64,000 bases of DNA from Ilyomonas limi. GTDB taxonomy: Bacteria > Bacteroidota > Bacteroidia > Chitinophagales > Chitinophagaceae. The notes beneath the pieces are model-generated. The model worked only from the letters and a program-made list of their open reading frames with translations, searched no databases and was not told the origin of the DNA. A program made the position numbers and the translations under genes. The stretch covers positions 124,001 to 188,000 of the forward strand of contig NZ_SZQL01000010.1 of the NCBI RefSeq assembly GCF_005233845.1, read 5' to 3'. Positions 27,535 to 36,704 of the stretch are shown here, piece after piece (the stretch's first letter is position 1; each line of letters opens with the position of its first letter).

Positions 27535-28851
27535 TTAATATTGAAGCACCATGTTTTCATCGCCGGGCTTGTATGTTAAAAATACCATCATCAGTGTCAT
27601 CATTTCATCGGTTGAGCGCATATCGCCATACGACATCACCGGCTGCGGCGGGTCGCGCGGATTAAATGGATTTTGCGCAGTATTATCGTAAGTGCCTTCT
27701 ATATGTATCACCGAGCCTTTTGGTATTTTAACCAGTTTATTAAAGCGGTAAATTTCCTGCCAGCGAAAATCCCAATCGGGAATATGAACGAGTTTTATTG
27801 TATCCCCACCTGGCTTAATAGCATATGCTTTAAATGCTTTGCCTAAATAATGCATGTGTGGCCAAACATATAATATTGAGAAATCTTCGGCGGGATTGGT
27901 AATATCCAGCTTAAATGTTTTTTGCTCATTGGCTGGAATGTAAAACATGGGTGTAATATCTTTCTCGCCAATACCACCCGAACCAAAACTGATGACCTTT
28001 ACCGGCCGTGTAACAGGTGTTTTTTTGAAAAATAAGTTGATGCCATCAATACTGCCGGCATCTTTGGAAGTGGGTGCAAAATGAACCGTCATTAGTATCA
28101 CGCCTCTTTTAGGCATTACCCAACCCATGTTTTTTGGATAAGTTTCAAAAGTAGCGCCGGGTATCCAGCCGCCGTAATAGGTGATGGTTTTGCGGTAAGG
28201 TTTGTACTGATCGTACTTTGTGCGGTCATCTTCGGTAAGATTAATAAAGGCGTCTGTTTTATAAATATCAATGGAAGTATCTTCAATTGCATGCACTTCA
28301 TAGTTAGCGTGATGAATGAGCTTGCGGTTGTTGCTGTAAAATTCAATGGCTTCTACATTTTGTGGCTGCTGTAACTCAAAAGGAATTTTAAAAACAATAA
28401 AGCGTTCGAGGTTATCGCCTTTTACCAAAAAGCTGTCTTTTGTTTTCAAAGTAAGGTCAGGCTTGCGCTTGTACATAGTGCCGGTAAGTGTATCTTGTTT
28501 TACCACTTTTCCCGGTACCGGCGTGCCTTCGGGTGCTTTATCTTTTATCCATTGCAGCAGTGCATCTTTCTCCCTTTGGGTAAGCGAGCGGTCATTTGCA
28601 AAGTGCACGTATTTGTTGTCAGCTTTCCAGGGAGGCATATAATTAGCCTCTATCACATCTTTAATGAATGATGCTCTTTTGGCTACATCTTCGTAAGAGG
28701 TAAGTGTAAATGGCGCCGCTTCGCCGGGTCGGTGGCAAGGCGTACATTTAGTTTGAATAATAGTTTGAACAGTATTGTAGTAAGTAATTTGCTGTGCCTT
28801 AAGATTTGCAGCCATCAGCACAATTGCTATCATTCCTATCCATCTCCACAT
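27535..28851 (-). CDS. Heme c domain fused to PHM/DBH-type dicopper monooxygenase-like protein
   Basis: Exported protein of 438 residues with a signal peptide (about 1-20). Seen: a heme c site C36-x2-C39-H40 (CTPCH) at the N-terminus, then a two-domain copper monooxygenase-like region with all six ligands of the peptidylglycine monooxygenase/dopamine hydroxylase family: HH at 180-181, H257 (TVHF), H332-x-H334 in PHMHYLGK, and M417 in DEMM. Family members hydroxylate C-H bonds with O2 and an electron donor such as ascorbate; here the heme domain may feed electrons (inference). It starts 3 nt after the redoxin gene and belongs to the four-gene operon. Confidence 0.82.
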   Translation of the reverse strand: MWRWIGMIAIVLMAANLKAQQITYYNTVQTIIQTKCTPCHRPGEAAPFTLTSYEDVAKRASFIKDVIEANYMPPWKADNKYVHFANDRSLTQREKDALLQWIKDKAPEGTPVPGKVVKQDTLTGTMYKRKPDLTLKTKDSFLVKGDNLERFIVFKIPFELQQPQNVEAIEFYSNNRKLIHHANYEVHAIEDTSIDIYKTDAFINLTEDDRTKYDQYKPYRKTITYYGGWIPGATFETYPKNMGWVMPKRGVILMTVHFAPTSKDAGSIDGINLFFKKTPVTRPVKVISFGSGGIGEKDITPMFYIPANEQKTFKLDITNPAEDFSILYVWPHMHYLGKAFKAYAIKPGGDTIKLVHIPDWDFRWQEIYRFNKLVKIPKGSVIHIEGTYDNTAQNPFNPRDPPQPVMSYGDMRSTDEMMTLMMVFLTYKPGDENMVLQY

Positions 28852-28853
28852 AA

Positions 28854-29447
28854 TTAGTAGTCGTTTATTTTACAGCCAACAGCTTTGGTTCTTTTTATGG
28901 CAATTAGTTCGTTTTGTAAACTTTCTTCAATAGCATCTTTAAGGTAGAACTGAGTTGGTTTTACACGTTGCTTTCCCAAACTTACAGCCCAATTATCTAT
29001 AGCTCCTTTATATAAAAGATGATGCTTTTCATCGAGTAAAATTACCTGAGGGGTTATGGATGCCTGCAGGTAATTACTTACTATTTTATTGCTATCAATG
29101 AATAATGGAAAGCTGATTTGGTAATTTGAGCTAAATGCTTTTATCTCCTGAGAGCTATATGCCTTGCCTGGGATAATACCGTAGAAAGCAACCCTATTCT
29201 TGAATTGTTGATAAAGCGTATTTAACGTAGAAGAATAATTTTTGCAGAGCGGACATTCAGGCGAAAGAAAAATAAATACGCTGGGTTTTTCTGAGGTAGG
29301 ATTTAAAAAATAGCCCGATTGATTATTGTTTGCATTTAAGAGCATTATAGCAGATAAGGTAGTGACAGAAAAAACAGAATCGTTTGTTTGCGCATTAACA
29401 TGTAAACAATTCATTACAATAATCAACAAATAAAGTTTTCTCAGCAT
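28854..29447 (-). CDS. Exported thioredoxin-like redoxin
   Basis: Thioredoxin-fold protein of 197 residues with an N-terminal signal or anchor segment. Seen: FIFLSPECPLCKNYSS with a C65-x2-C68 pair (CPLC), a cis-Pro region SITPQVILLDE, and a C-terminal GCKI whose Cys is typical of redoxins paired with periplasmic heme c proteins. It probably reduces or loads metal/heme sites of an exported partner (inference). The frame opens 3 codons earlier at 29456. It is first in the operon; the heme c/copper protein starts 3 nt later, which suggests the pair works together. Confidence 0.75.
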   Translation of the reverse strand: MLRKLYLLIIVMNCLHVNAQTNDSVFSVTTLSAIMLLNANNNQSGYFLNPTSEKPSVFIFLSPECPLCKNYSSTLNTLYQQFKNRVAFYGIIPGKAYSSQEIKAFSSNYQISFPLFIDSNKIVSNYLQASITPQVILLDEKHHLLYKGAIDNWAVSLGKQRVKPTQFYLKDAIEESLQNELIAIKRTKAVGCKINDY

Positions 29448-29542
29448 AAGCCACACCCCGGTTAACAGCCTGAAAGTAATTAATTCTAAAAAGTGAATTT
29501 ATTAGCTAATTACCAAAATTATATTTGAATTAAAAACCTTTA

Positions 29543-29593
29543 TAATAAAAATAACTTTCAGAAGTAGAGATTTTCTGAAAGTTATTTTTATTA
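29543..29593. terminator. Strong terminator after susD
   Basis: A 21-bp perfect stem: TAATAAAAATAACTTTCAGA at the left from 29543, mirrored at 29573-29593, with a 9-nt loop. It separates the SusC/SusD unit from the redoxin operon on the same strand. Confidence 0.88.
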
Positions 29594-29610
29594 AATCATA
29601 AGTTTATATT

Positions 29611-31290
29611 TTATTGTGCATCCCACCAAACACGACCAAATACATCAGAAGGACCACTTCCAAATCCAGGGTCTTGTTGCATCTGCTGAATGGCGGCTTC
29701 TTTATTAGCATAGTTAGGATCGTTGGAAGCTGGTAGCGAAATGGCAGCGCGACGCGGTATTGCTTTTACAGTACCATCTATTACAATGTTTTCCAGCGCA
29801 AGTGCAGTATTGCTGTTAGGCATACCTGTACGTTTCCACAATGCCCAGGCTTCGTTGGGCTGCTTTTCAAAGTTAATGTAAGATTGTACAGCAATTTGCT
29901 CCAATGCTTTTGATGCGTCAAATTGTACATCAGGTGCCATTAAATAAGCTGTAATTTCTGCATCAGTAACTGCAGTATAGTCTTCTGTTTGTGCTTTATT
30001 TGCCGCATCATCCCAAAAGCGGATAGATGCTTCTACACCTTTATTATACCATTCTTCAGCAGTACCACCAGTGGTTACAAAGCCCCTTGCCTCAATTTCA
30101 GCACGCATAAAACAGTAATCTGCATAAGTTATTACGGGCGTAGTTACAATGCCGGTTCCTCCACTATAGTCGGCATTCCATAACCTTCTTTTTAAAAACG
30201 AAATTGTATCTAAAATGAGGCTGCCATTAACAAATTTTGGAGTAAACCAGCTTTTATATTTTCCCTGGGCAGAATCGGGGCTGATAGGAGCACCAACATA
30301 TCTATTTGGTTTTTCAACTGTTCCGGGTGCAAGAATGTTACTGTCAATGGCAACATTAATATTTGCTTGGGTATAGTTGTTTTTTTCGTAGTAATCACGT
30401 ATGCGTGGATCACTATTCTCAATCATAAAATTAACCGTGGGTCTGGGTGCTTTAAAAGAACTTATATCCCAGTCTCCGTTTGATCTATATATATCATATA
30501 ACGCAGGACTTGCATAAAAAGCCCAGCTATCATCATTGCTTGCCATTTGATTGTTATCAGATAAGACGTCAGCGAAAATGGCTTTTGCGGCAGCTTCATC
30601 TCTTTTTGATAAACGAAAAGCAATTCTTAACCTTAATGCATTTGCAACTTTACTCCATTTAGTTACATCTCCCTGGAAATACAGATCGTTTGCACCCAAT
30701 GATACCTGGGCTGTTGGCTGAGTTGTTTCTAAGGTAGTTGCGATTGCATGCAAACTGGAATCCCAAAGCGCAAATAGTTCCTGTTGGGGTTCATAAACGG
30801 GCGTAACCGTTCCGCCATACCGCCCCTGGAATGCTTCACGATAAGGAATGCTGCCATAAATATCTGATACGTAAAAAGCATAATAAATCTTAAGTATATC
30901 TGCTATGTTAGACATATAAACATAGCTTGCCTTTTCGTCCTCCGGCATGGTATTGATGATGTAATGCAAATCTTCAATTTCGGCTCCTAAGGTTGGATAA
31001 AATATACCATAGCGGGTACCAAAATTACCAATGTCCGTAACTAAGGTTTTACTGTTGCCGGTTTGTGCCACATCCATTTGCATCCATGGCATAATGCGCC
31101 TGTAATAATCATAATATGCCTCAAAACGCTGGTTATGCATTTGAAGCGTGGCGTTTAAAAATTCCTTTGCCGGATCGATAGTAGTAAGAATTTCAGGATT
31201 AGTATTTTCTTTTACGAAATTCTCTTTTTTACAACCCGCTATCGTTATAACAGATAGTAAAAGGAAAATGACTGATTTATATTTACTCAT
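29611..31290 (-). CDS. SusD-like outer membrane lipoprotein (SusD-like_2/RagB family)
   Basis: Surface nutrient-binding lipoprotein, 559 residues, that caps a SusC-type transporter. Seen: a lipoprotein signal with the lipobox Cys at 20 (LLSVITIAGC), then NTNPEILTTIDPAKEFLNAT and helical TPR-like segments (YVYMSNIADILKIYYAF, DIYGSIPYREAFQG), and C-terminal NFEKQPNEAWALWKRTG, all typical of the SusD-like_2 group, which is more often linked with peptides or non-starch substrates. The SusC partner starts 27 nt upstream. A strong terminator follows. Confidence 0.9.
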   Translation of the reverse strand: MSKYKSVIFLLLSVITIAGCKKENFVKENTNPEILTTIDPAKEFLNATLQMHNQRFEAYYDYYRRIMPWMQMDVAQTGNSKTLVTDIGNFGTRYGIFYPTLGAEIEDLHYIINTMPEDEKASYVYMSNIADILKIYYAFYVSDIYGSIPYREAFQGRYGGTVTPVYEPQQELFALWDSSLHAIATTLETTQPTAQVSLGANDLYFQGDVTKWSKVANALRLRIAFRLSKRDEAAAKAIFADVLSDNNQMASNDDSWAFYASPALYDIYRSNGDWDISSFKAPRPTVNFMIENSDPRIRDYYEKNNYTQANINVAIDSNILAPGTVEKPNRYVGAPISPDSAQGKYKSWFTPKFVNGSLILDTISFLKRRLWNADYSGGTGIVTTPVITYADYCFMRAEIEARGFVTTGGTAEEWYNKGVEASIRFWDDAANKAQTEDYTAVTDAEITAYLMAPDVQFDASKALEQIAVQSYINFEKQPNEAWALWKRTGMPNSNTALALENIVIDGTVKAIPRRAAISLPASNDPNYANKEAAIQQMQQDPGFGSGPSDVFGRVWWDAQ

Positions 31291-31316
31291 TGTTATTTCT
31301 TTTGGAATTAGTTGAA

Positions 31317-34300
31317 TTAGAAGCTTGCATTTACTAAGAAGCCATAGGTTCTGATTAAAGGAAGTCCGCCGTACTCTGCAAAAGCTCCAGGGCGGCTTGA
31401 AAAGATGCTTTCGGGATTGATATGGTCTTTAGCCGAATTGTACAGGTAAATAAAGTTGCGGGCAACCAAACTCAATCTTAAGCTTTGAAATTTTATTTTT
31501 TGAGTAAAACTTTTTGGAATGTTATAGCCTATAGATACTTCGCGAAGCGAAACCCATGAGTTTTCGAAAACAGAATATTCGCGAATGCCTGTGCCCCAGC
31601 TTGCTATTCCTTCGTAATACTGCCATGCAGCCATTGGCTTGGTTAAACCTGCATCTACAGCCTGCTGGTAGGTCATACCGCTTACATCGGTGCCACCAAT
31701 AATGGTTCCGCTTGCATATACGCCTTCTGGTATCACACCATCGTTGCGTGTTACGCCATTATCATCGGTCCAGGTTACACCGCCATGTGCTGCATCACGT
31801 CCGTACAAAGTGCTTTCAAAACTTCCGAATTCAGAACCGTACTGGTGCGTAGCAGAGGCCATTAAGCCACCCACTTTTGCATCAACCTGAACAAAAAGAT
31901 TAAACCCTTTGTAGTTTACTTCATTAATGTTGCTCAGGAGGAATTTCTCCATCATGGTACCAAGATCTTTTGAGCCTTGACCATAGTCGCCGGAGCGCCA
32001 ATAGGTGCCATCTTGCTTAAGCAGTTTTTGTCCATACGTTTTTGAACCTTTATCTAAATCATAAGCATAAGCATAGCCGGTTGTGATAGTACCATATTGT
32101 TTACCTACTTCTGCTACAGAGGCAACATCGGCTCCAAAGGCAAGATCAAGGCTGTAAGAATTTACGCCATCTTTAGCATCAATGTCAATAACCTTATTTA
32201 CGTTTCTTGTAAAGTTAAAAGTGGTATTCCATTGCAGGTTTCTCGATTTAATTGGCGTGCCGGTAAGTGATATTTCAATACCCTGATTTTGAATATTACC
32301 TGCATTAATTATTCTACCACCTAAACCAGTTTCCGGCGCTGCATTGATAGTAACAACTTCGTTCTTGGTATTTTTTCTATACCATGTTGCATCAATACCT
32401 AACCTGTTATTAAAAAACCTCAACTCAGTACCAAATTCCCATTCGCGAGCCAATAAGTTTTTTAAATTTTGATTGTTTAATGTGAGACTATTCAACCCAT
32501 ATAGCGGTATTAATGAGCCATTATAATCGGTATAATTACCATTAAGTATATACCCGGTTCCTTTAGAAGTAGCGTAAATATCTGTTCCGCCACCGGTGTA
32601 CCCTAAGCTTGCTCTTAGCTTGCCGAATGATAGAAATTTTAATGCATTATTATCGTTCAACAACTCGCTAAATATCCATGATGCGCCAATGGAAGGATAG
32701 AAGTAAGTGTAGTTTCCATGACCGTCAGGGTAAGTTAAAGTAGAGCTCCAGTCGTTTCTTCCGCTAAAATTAACTGTAAGCATGTTTTTATAGGTAATAT
32801 CTCCATATAAATACATTGCATCTAAGCGTTCGTGACCAACTGTCCTAAAATCTGTACTTAAGGCATTAACTGAATTAGATAAAGTAAAAATATCAGCATT
32901 TTTGAATCCGCCGGAAGTGGACAGGTAGTTATAAGCGCCGCCCAAACCTCGTTGTGTTTCACCACCAACAGTTACATTTAAATCTAAATTTTCATTTAAT
33001 TGCTTAGCCGCAGTTAGTAATGCCTGCACACGGAAATCCTGATTGGTTGTTATACCGCGGCTATACTGCGCGCTCGAACCTAAGAAGCCAGGTCCGTCAC
33101 CACGGTTTTTAGTTGTGTTGGTTGTGGTAAGACTATTAAAGTTACCTCTGATTAATAAGGTTAACCACGGACGGATTGTACCTGTTATATCAATACCCGC
33201 ACGCAGGTTATCTTCTACCTGTTTTACCCTGTTTTGGTAGTAGTTCCAGAATACGCTGGTCATGGAGCCGCGCGTGTACGGATTGCCGGTTGGGTTGCCA
33301 TTGCCACCAATGCTACCGCCATGTAAGGTATCTATGTAATGGTTTTTATAATAATCTACATCGTAATTGCGGGCATTGGAGTAAGCAAAGCGGAATAAGG
33401 GATTTGAATTGCCGCCTTGTAATATCGGATTTAAAGTATTGGATGTTACATACGTTGCATTCGCATCAATATTGATAAACTTACCTAATTTTTGCGTAGC
33501 TCTCAGTGTAAAGGTATTTCTTTTAAAATAGTTATTTTCCATTACACTGTTGTTCATCAGGTTACTGTACGAAAAGCGGAAAGTAGTTCTTTCTGTACCA
33601 CCTTCCAGCGCTACGTTTGTATTAACGTTTGTACCTGTTCTGAAAAGGTCTAACAGGTTATTCCCTTTAAACGGAACAAGCCTGCCATCGGCATCATGTA
33701 CTATGTGCCCGTCCAGCTTAGGTCCAAAGCTGTAATATGGACCATTATCCGGGTCAACCACATCATACCCTTGTGCGTCCTTCGAAAGAAAATAAGGATC
33801 TATACCACCGCCATATACATTTTGAAAATCGGGTAATTTATATGCTTGATCAAAATTGGTGGCATTAGATACGCTCACGCCCAATCCGTTTCTTACCCTG
33901 CCTTTTTTAGTGGTTATTAATATAACGCCGTTAATACCCTGAGAACCGTATAAAGCACTTGCAGCAGAGCCTTTCAGCACACTAACGCTTTCATAATCAT
34001 CCGGGTTCAGATTTTTAAGAATATTACCAAAGTCTCTGGCATCACCCCACGAATCTGCACCGGTTGCATTTGGCTGTATCAATACACCATCTACAACAAA
34101 CAAGGGCATGGTAGAGCCAGAAAGATTAGAATTGCCTCTTATTCTTATTCTTGAACTGGAGGATGGACCACCGGCACCCTGGTTAATCATAACTCCGGCA
34201 ACTTTGCCTTGTAAGGAATTAACAATGTTTGTAGCACCAGCCCTGTCCACTTCGGCACCACTCACCTGGGCTACCGAGTAAGACAATTTTCTTGTATTAG

Positions 34301-34646
34301 CCCGTGTGCCAAAACCCGTTACTACTACTTCATTCAGGGCATTACTTTGCACATCTAATGAAACAGATATAAAGTTGTCTGTGCCTACTGTCACTTCCTT
34401 GGAAGTGTAGCCCACACTGCTAAAAACAAGTGTGCCACCCTCTGGTGCCGAAATTCTAAAATTACCTTTGTCATCCGATATGCCGGATGTAGTTGTGCCT
34501 TTCACGGTTATAGTTACACCTGGCAAGCCATTACCAGTACTATCTTTTACTATACCTGTAATCACTTTGCGGTCTTGCGAGAACGCCGTGAAACAATACA
34601 TGCACAGCAACAGAGTAACTAATCGATAAACGATTTTTTTGTTCAT
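31317..34646 (-). CDS. SusC/RagA-type TonB-dependent transporter
   Basis: Outer membrane barrel of 1109 residues that imports large ligands with its SusD lid, powered by TonB. Seen: a signal peptide (LLLCMYCFTAFSQ), a carboxypeptidase-D regulatory-like domain (about 28-105, GIVKDSTGNGLPGVTITVKG), the plug with NEVVVTGFGTR and PLFVVDGV, and a beta-barrel ending in VNASF. It is the first gene of the SusC/SusD operon, divergent from an AraC regulator that likely controls it. No glycoside hydrolase lies nearby; the nearest partners are the redox operon genes downstream. Confidence 0.93.
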   Translation of the reverse strand: MNKKIVYRLVTLLLCMYCFTAFSQDRKVITGIVKDSTGNGLPGVTITVKGTTTSGISDDKGNFRISAPEGGTLVFSSVGYTSKEVTVGTDNFISVSLDVQSNALNEVVVTGFGTRANTRKLSYSVAQVSGAEVDRAGATNIVNSLQGKVAGVMINQGAGGPSSSSRIRIRGNSNLSGSTMPLFVVDGVLIQPNATGADSWGDARDFGNILKNLNPDDYESVSVLKGSAASALYGSQGINGVILITTKKGRVRNGLGVSVSNATNFDQAYKLPDFQNVYGGGIDPYFLSKDAQGYDVVDPDNGPYYSFGPKLDGHIVHDADGRLVPFKGNNLLDLFRTGTNVNTNVALEGGTERTTFRFSYSNLMNNSVMENNYFKRNTFTLRATQKLGKFINIDANATYVTSNTLNPILQGGNSNPLFRFAYSNARNYDVDYYKNHYIDTLHGGSIGGNGNPTGNPYTRGSMTSVFWNYYQNRVKQVEDNLRAGIDITGTIRPWLTLLIRGNFNSLTTTNTTKNRGDGPGFLGSSAQYSRGITTNQDFRVQALLTAAKQLNENLDLNVTVGGETQRGLGGAYNYLSTSGGFKNADIFTLSNSVNALSTDFRTVGHERLDAMYLYGDITYKNMLTVNFSGRNDWSSTLTYPDGHGNYTYFYPSIGASWIFSELLNDNNALKFLSFGKLRASLGYTGGGTDIYATSKGTGYILNGNYTDYNGSLIPLYGLNSLTLNNQNLKNLLAREWEFGTELRFFNNRLGIDATWYRKNTKNEVVTINAAPETGLGGRIINAGNIQNQGIEISLTGTPIKSRNLQWNTTFNFTRNVNKVIDIDAKDGVNSYSLDLAFGADVASVAEVGKQYGTITTGYAYAYDLDKGSKTYGQKLLKQDGTYWRSGDYGQGSKDLGTMMEKFLLSNINEVNYKGFNLFVQVDAKVGGLMASATHQYGSEFGSFESTLYGRDAAHGGVTWTDDNGVTRNDGVIPEGVYASGTIIGGTDVSGMTYQQAVDAGLTKPMAAWQYYEGIASWGTGIREYSVFENSWVSLREVSIGYNIPKSFTQKIKFQSLRLSLVARNFIYLYNSAKDHINPESIFSSRPGAFAEYGGLPLIRTYGFLVNASF

Positions 34647-34794
34647 AGCAGTTGTTTTAATTAATAGGAGTTTTTAAATTTTTTAAAAAGTACGGGGAAG
34701 TTTTAAAATATAAAATTAGACAGATGTATTTCGCCGGGCTTGTCCTGTATTACCCATTTCTTACAATAGATTACCATATCTTTTTATACTTACA

Positions 34795-34804
34795 CAAACG
34801 TTTG
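34795..34804. promoter_or_regulatory. Palindrome in the susC-araC divergent promoter region
   Basis: CAAACGTTTG, a perfect 10-bp palindrome, extended imperfectly to CACAAACGTTTGCGTG. It is the most symmetric site between the divergent SusC and AraC genes and a candidate operator, though AraC proteins more often bind direct repeats. Confidence 0.4.
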
Positions 34805-34907
34805 CGTGCGTATATAAAGCACAATTTTGCCACCAATGTGCTTGAATTATCTTTTTTTTCCCTAAAATTGTCTTTTATACTTCTTAACGGCTGCTTAACC
34901 TGATACT

Positions 34908-35771
34908 ATGAAAATTTTACAAACTGAAATAACACCGGCACATAACAGCTACATTTCTGTTATTGAGCGCAACGAACCTTTTTTTAAATCTCCCTTCCAC
35001 TATCATCCGGAAGTAGAATTGGTGTATATCAAAGAAAGTTATGGCAAGCGTGTAATCGGCGATAAAATTGAACCTTTTTATGCCGGCGATTTGGTGTTGG
35101 TGGGCTCCAACCTGCCGCATGTATGGCTGAGTGATGAGAACTTTCACCAGGGATTGGAGAGTACGCGCGCAAAGTCTGTAGTTACTTATTTTAATAAGGA
35201 TATATTCGGTGATGGTTTTTATAATTTGCGGGAAGTGGAAAAAATAAATGTGCTTTTTAGAAACGCGCAACGCGGGCTAAAAATAGAAGGCGCTACCCGC
35301 ATTAAGATAATTGATATAATAGAGCGCCTGGTATATAAAACAGGCTTTGATCGTGTATTGGGTTTGCTGGAAATTCTACATATTCTTTCTACTTCCGAGG
35401 ATATTCAATTCATCAACAGCGAAACGTACTCCGGTGTTGTGTATAATAAAGATACCGATAGACTGGCAGAAGTTTTTAAGTACATTAAGACTTCTTTTGG
35501 TACCGATATTACGCTGAATGATGTGGCTAAAAAAGCTAATCTTACACCGCAATCATTCTGTCGTTTATTCAAGAAAAGAATGAACAAGCACTTTATGGAA
35601 TACCTCAATGAAGTGCGCATCTCGCATGCCTGCCGCTACCTGATGGATACCGATTGCAGCATATCGGAAATAGCTTATATGAGCGGTTTTAAAACAGTAT
35701 CTAATTTTAATAAAGTATTCAAGGAAAATACCGGCTATTGCCCAACAAGCTATCGGCTGAAGGCATCCTGA
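34908..35771 (+). CDS. AraC-family regulator with cupin sensor domain
   Basis: Transcription regulator of 287 residues. Seen: an N-terminal cupin-like ligand domain (about 10-100, FHYHPEVELVYI and YAGDLVLVGSNLPHVW) and a C-terminal AraC double helix-turn-helix (about 190-285, LNDVAKKANLTPQSFCRLFKK, then ISEIAYMSGFKTVSNFNKVF). This type usually senses a small molecule and activates a neighbouring uptake or catabolic operon. Divergent from SusC, so the SusC/SusD operon is the likely target; control of the downstream redox operon is a further guess. Confidence 0.9.
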   Translation: MKILQTEITPAHNSYISVIERNEPFFKSPFHYHPEVELVYIKESYGKRVIGDKIEPFYAGDLVLVGSNLPHVWLSDENFHQGLESTRAKSVVTYFNKDIFGDGFYNLREVEKINVLFRNAQRGLKIEGATRIKIIDIIERLVYKTGFDRVLGLLEILHILSTSEDIQFINSETYSGVVYNKDTDRLAEVFKYIKTSFGTDITLNDVAKKANLTPQSFCRLFKKRMNKHFMEYLNEVRISHACRYLMDTDCSISEIAYMSGFKTVSNFNKVFKENTGYCPTSYRLKAS

Positions 35772-35850
35772 GATGTATGATGTACGATAAAGGCGTTTAA
35801 GTTATAGATTTATAGACACTCATTCAACATTCACTGCTTGATATTGATGC

Positions 35851-35889
35851 TAAAAGGCTGCTTCAGAGAGTATCTGAACCAGCCTTTTA
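35851..35889. terminator. Bidirectional terminator between araC-type and cysG-type genes
   Basis: TAAAAGGCTG pairs with CAGCCTTTTA; an inner TTCAGA/TCTGAA stem with a 5-nt loop continues it. Lies between two convergent genes. Confidence 0.85.
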
Positions 35890-35907
35890 TTTTATAGAAT
35901 TACAGCT

Positions 35908-36531
35908 TTATAAGAACCAATACTGCTCATATTTCTCTGCCTCGCTTAAAGGCTTTTCTACCAGCTTTTGAGTAATTTTATTTAGCTCGTCCACTTTGTT
36001 TTTAAAATCGCCTTGTAAACTATTGCGTACTACTTGCAGGTTGTTGATAATATCATCCAGTTCGTCGGGCAACAGTTCATTAAACACTTCCCGCAGGCGT
36101 TTAGACATAGTAGGCGATTTACCGTTGGTAGAAATAGCAAGCTTAAGATTGCCTTTGGTTACTATGGAGCCTAAATAAAAATCGCACAGGTAAGGCTTGT
36201 CTGCCACATTAATCAGCTTGCCTCTTACTTTGGCATCGTTGCGGATGGTAGTGCTCAGGGCAATATCGTTAACGGCTGCAATTACAATATCGCAATCATT
36301 TAGGTATTCGGCATTATATTCAGTTTGTCTGATGTGTACATTAGGATGCAGCGCAGCGAGTTCGTGAAATTCATCATTGATTTCTTTTGCAATTACCAGC
36401 ACTTGCGTAGCTGGGGCATTGTTTACTATCGCATTCAGCTTTTCTACGCCTACATTACCTGCACCAATAAGCAGCACGCGCAGATCTTCGAGCTTTAAAA
36501 AAACAGGAAATAAGTTGTTGGTTTCTTTCAT
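35908..36531 (-). CDS. Siroheme synthase N-terminal-type: precorrin-2 dehydrogenase/ferrochelatase
   Basis: Converts precorrin-2 to sirohydrochlorin with NAD+ and likely inserts iron, completing siroheme. 207 residues, the size of Met8p/CysG-N proteins. Seen: FPVFLKLEDLRVLLIGAG (Rossmann NAD site), IVIAAVNDIALSTTIRNDAK with the family Asp region, and NGKSPTMSKRLRE. It lies 173 nt downstream of the sulfite reductase hemoprotein on the same strand; together with the CobA methyltransferase upstream it supplies the siroheme cofactor that sulfite reductase needs. Confidence 0.9.
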   Translation of the reverse strand: MKETNNLFPVFLKLEDLRVLLIGAGNVGVEKLNAIVNNAPATQVLVIAKEINDEFHELAALHPNVHIRQTEYNAEYLNDCDIVIAAVNDIALSTTIRNDAKVRGKLINVADKPYLCDFYLGSIVTKGNLKLAISTNGKSPTMSKRLREVFNELLPDELDDIINNLQVVRNSLQGDFKNKVDELNKITQKLVEKPLSEAEKYEQYWFL

Positions 36532-36589
36532 CGTATTAGTTAATGATAAGGATTATACTGATGGCGGTTTAGGATAATATTTTAAGATG

Positions 36590-36640
36590 ATGATTAACCT
36601 GATGTTTTACTGATAGTACCTGATGATTAAGTGGAAATAC
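36590..36640. repeat. CTGATG-type short repeat between siroheme and sulfite reductase genes
   Basis: Units CTGATGTTTTA, CTGATAGTAC and CTGATGATTAA recur at 10-11 nt spacing. Related units (CTGATAAGTAA, CTGATTTAA, CTGATAGTAAA) lie at 60825-60860. Confidence 0.35.
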
Positions 36641-36704
36641 CTTTTTCCGCGTCTGTATCATCAACAAAACATCAGATTAATCTGCAATCTAAAAAGTCCT
36701 CGAT

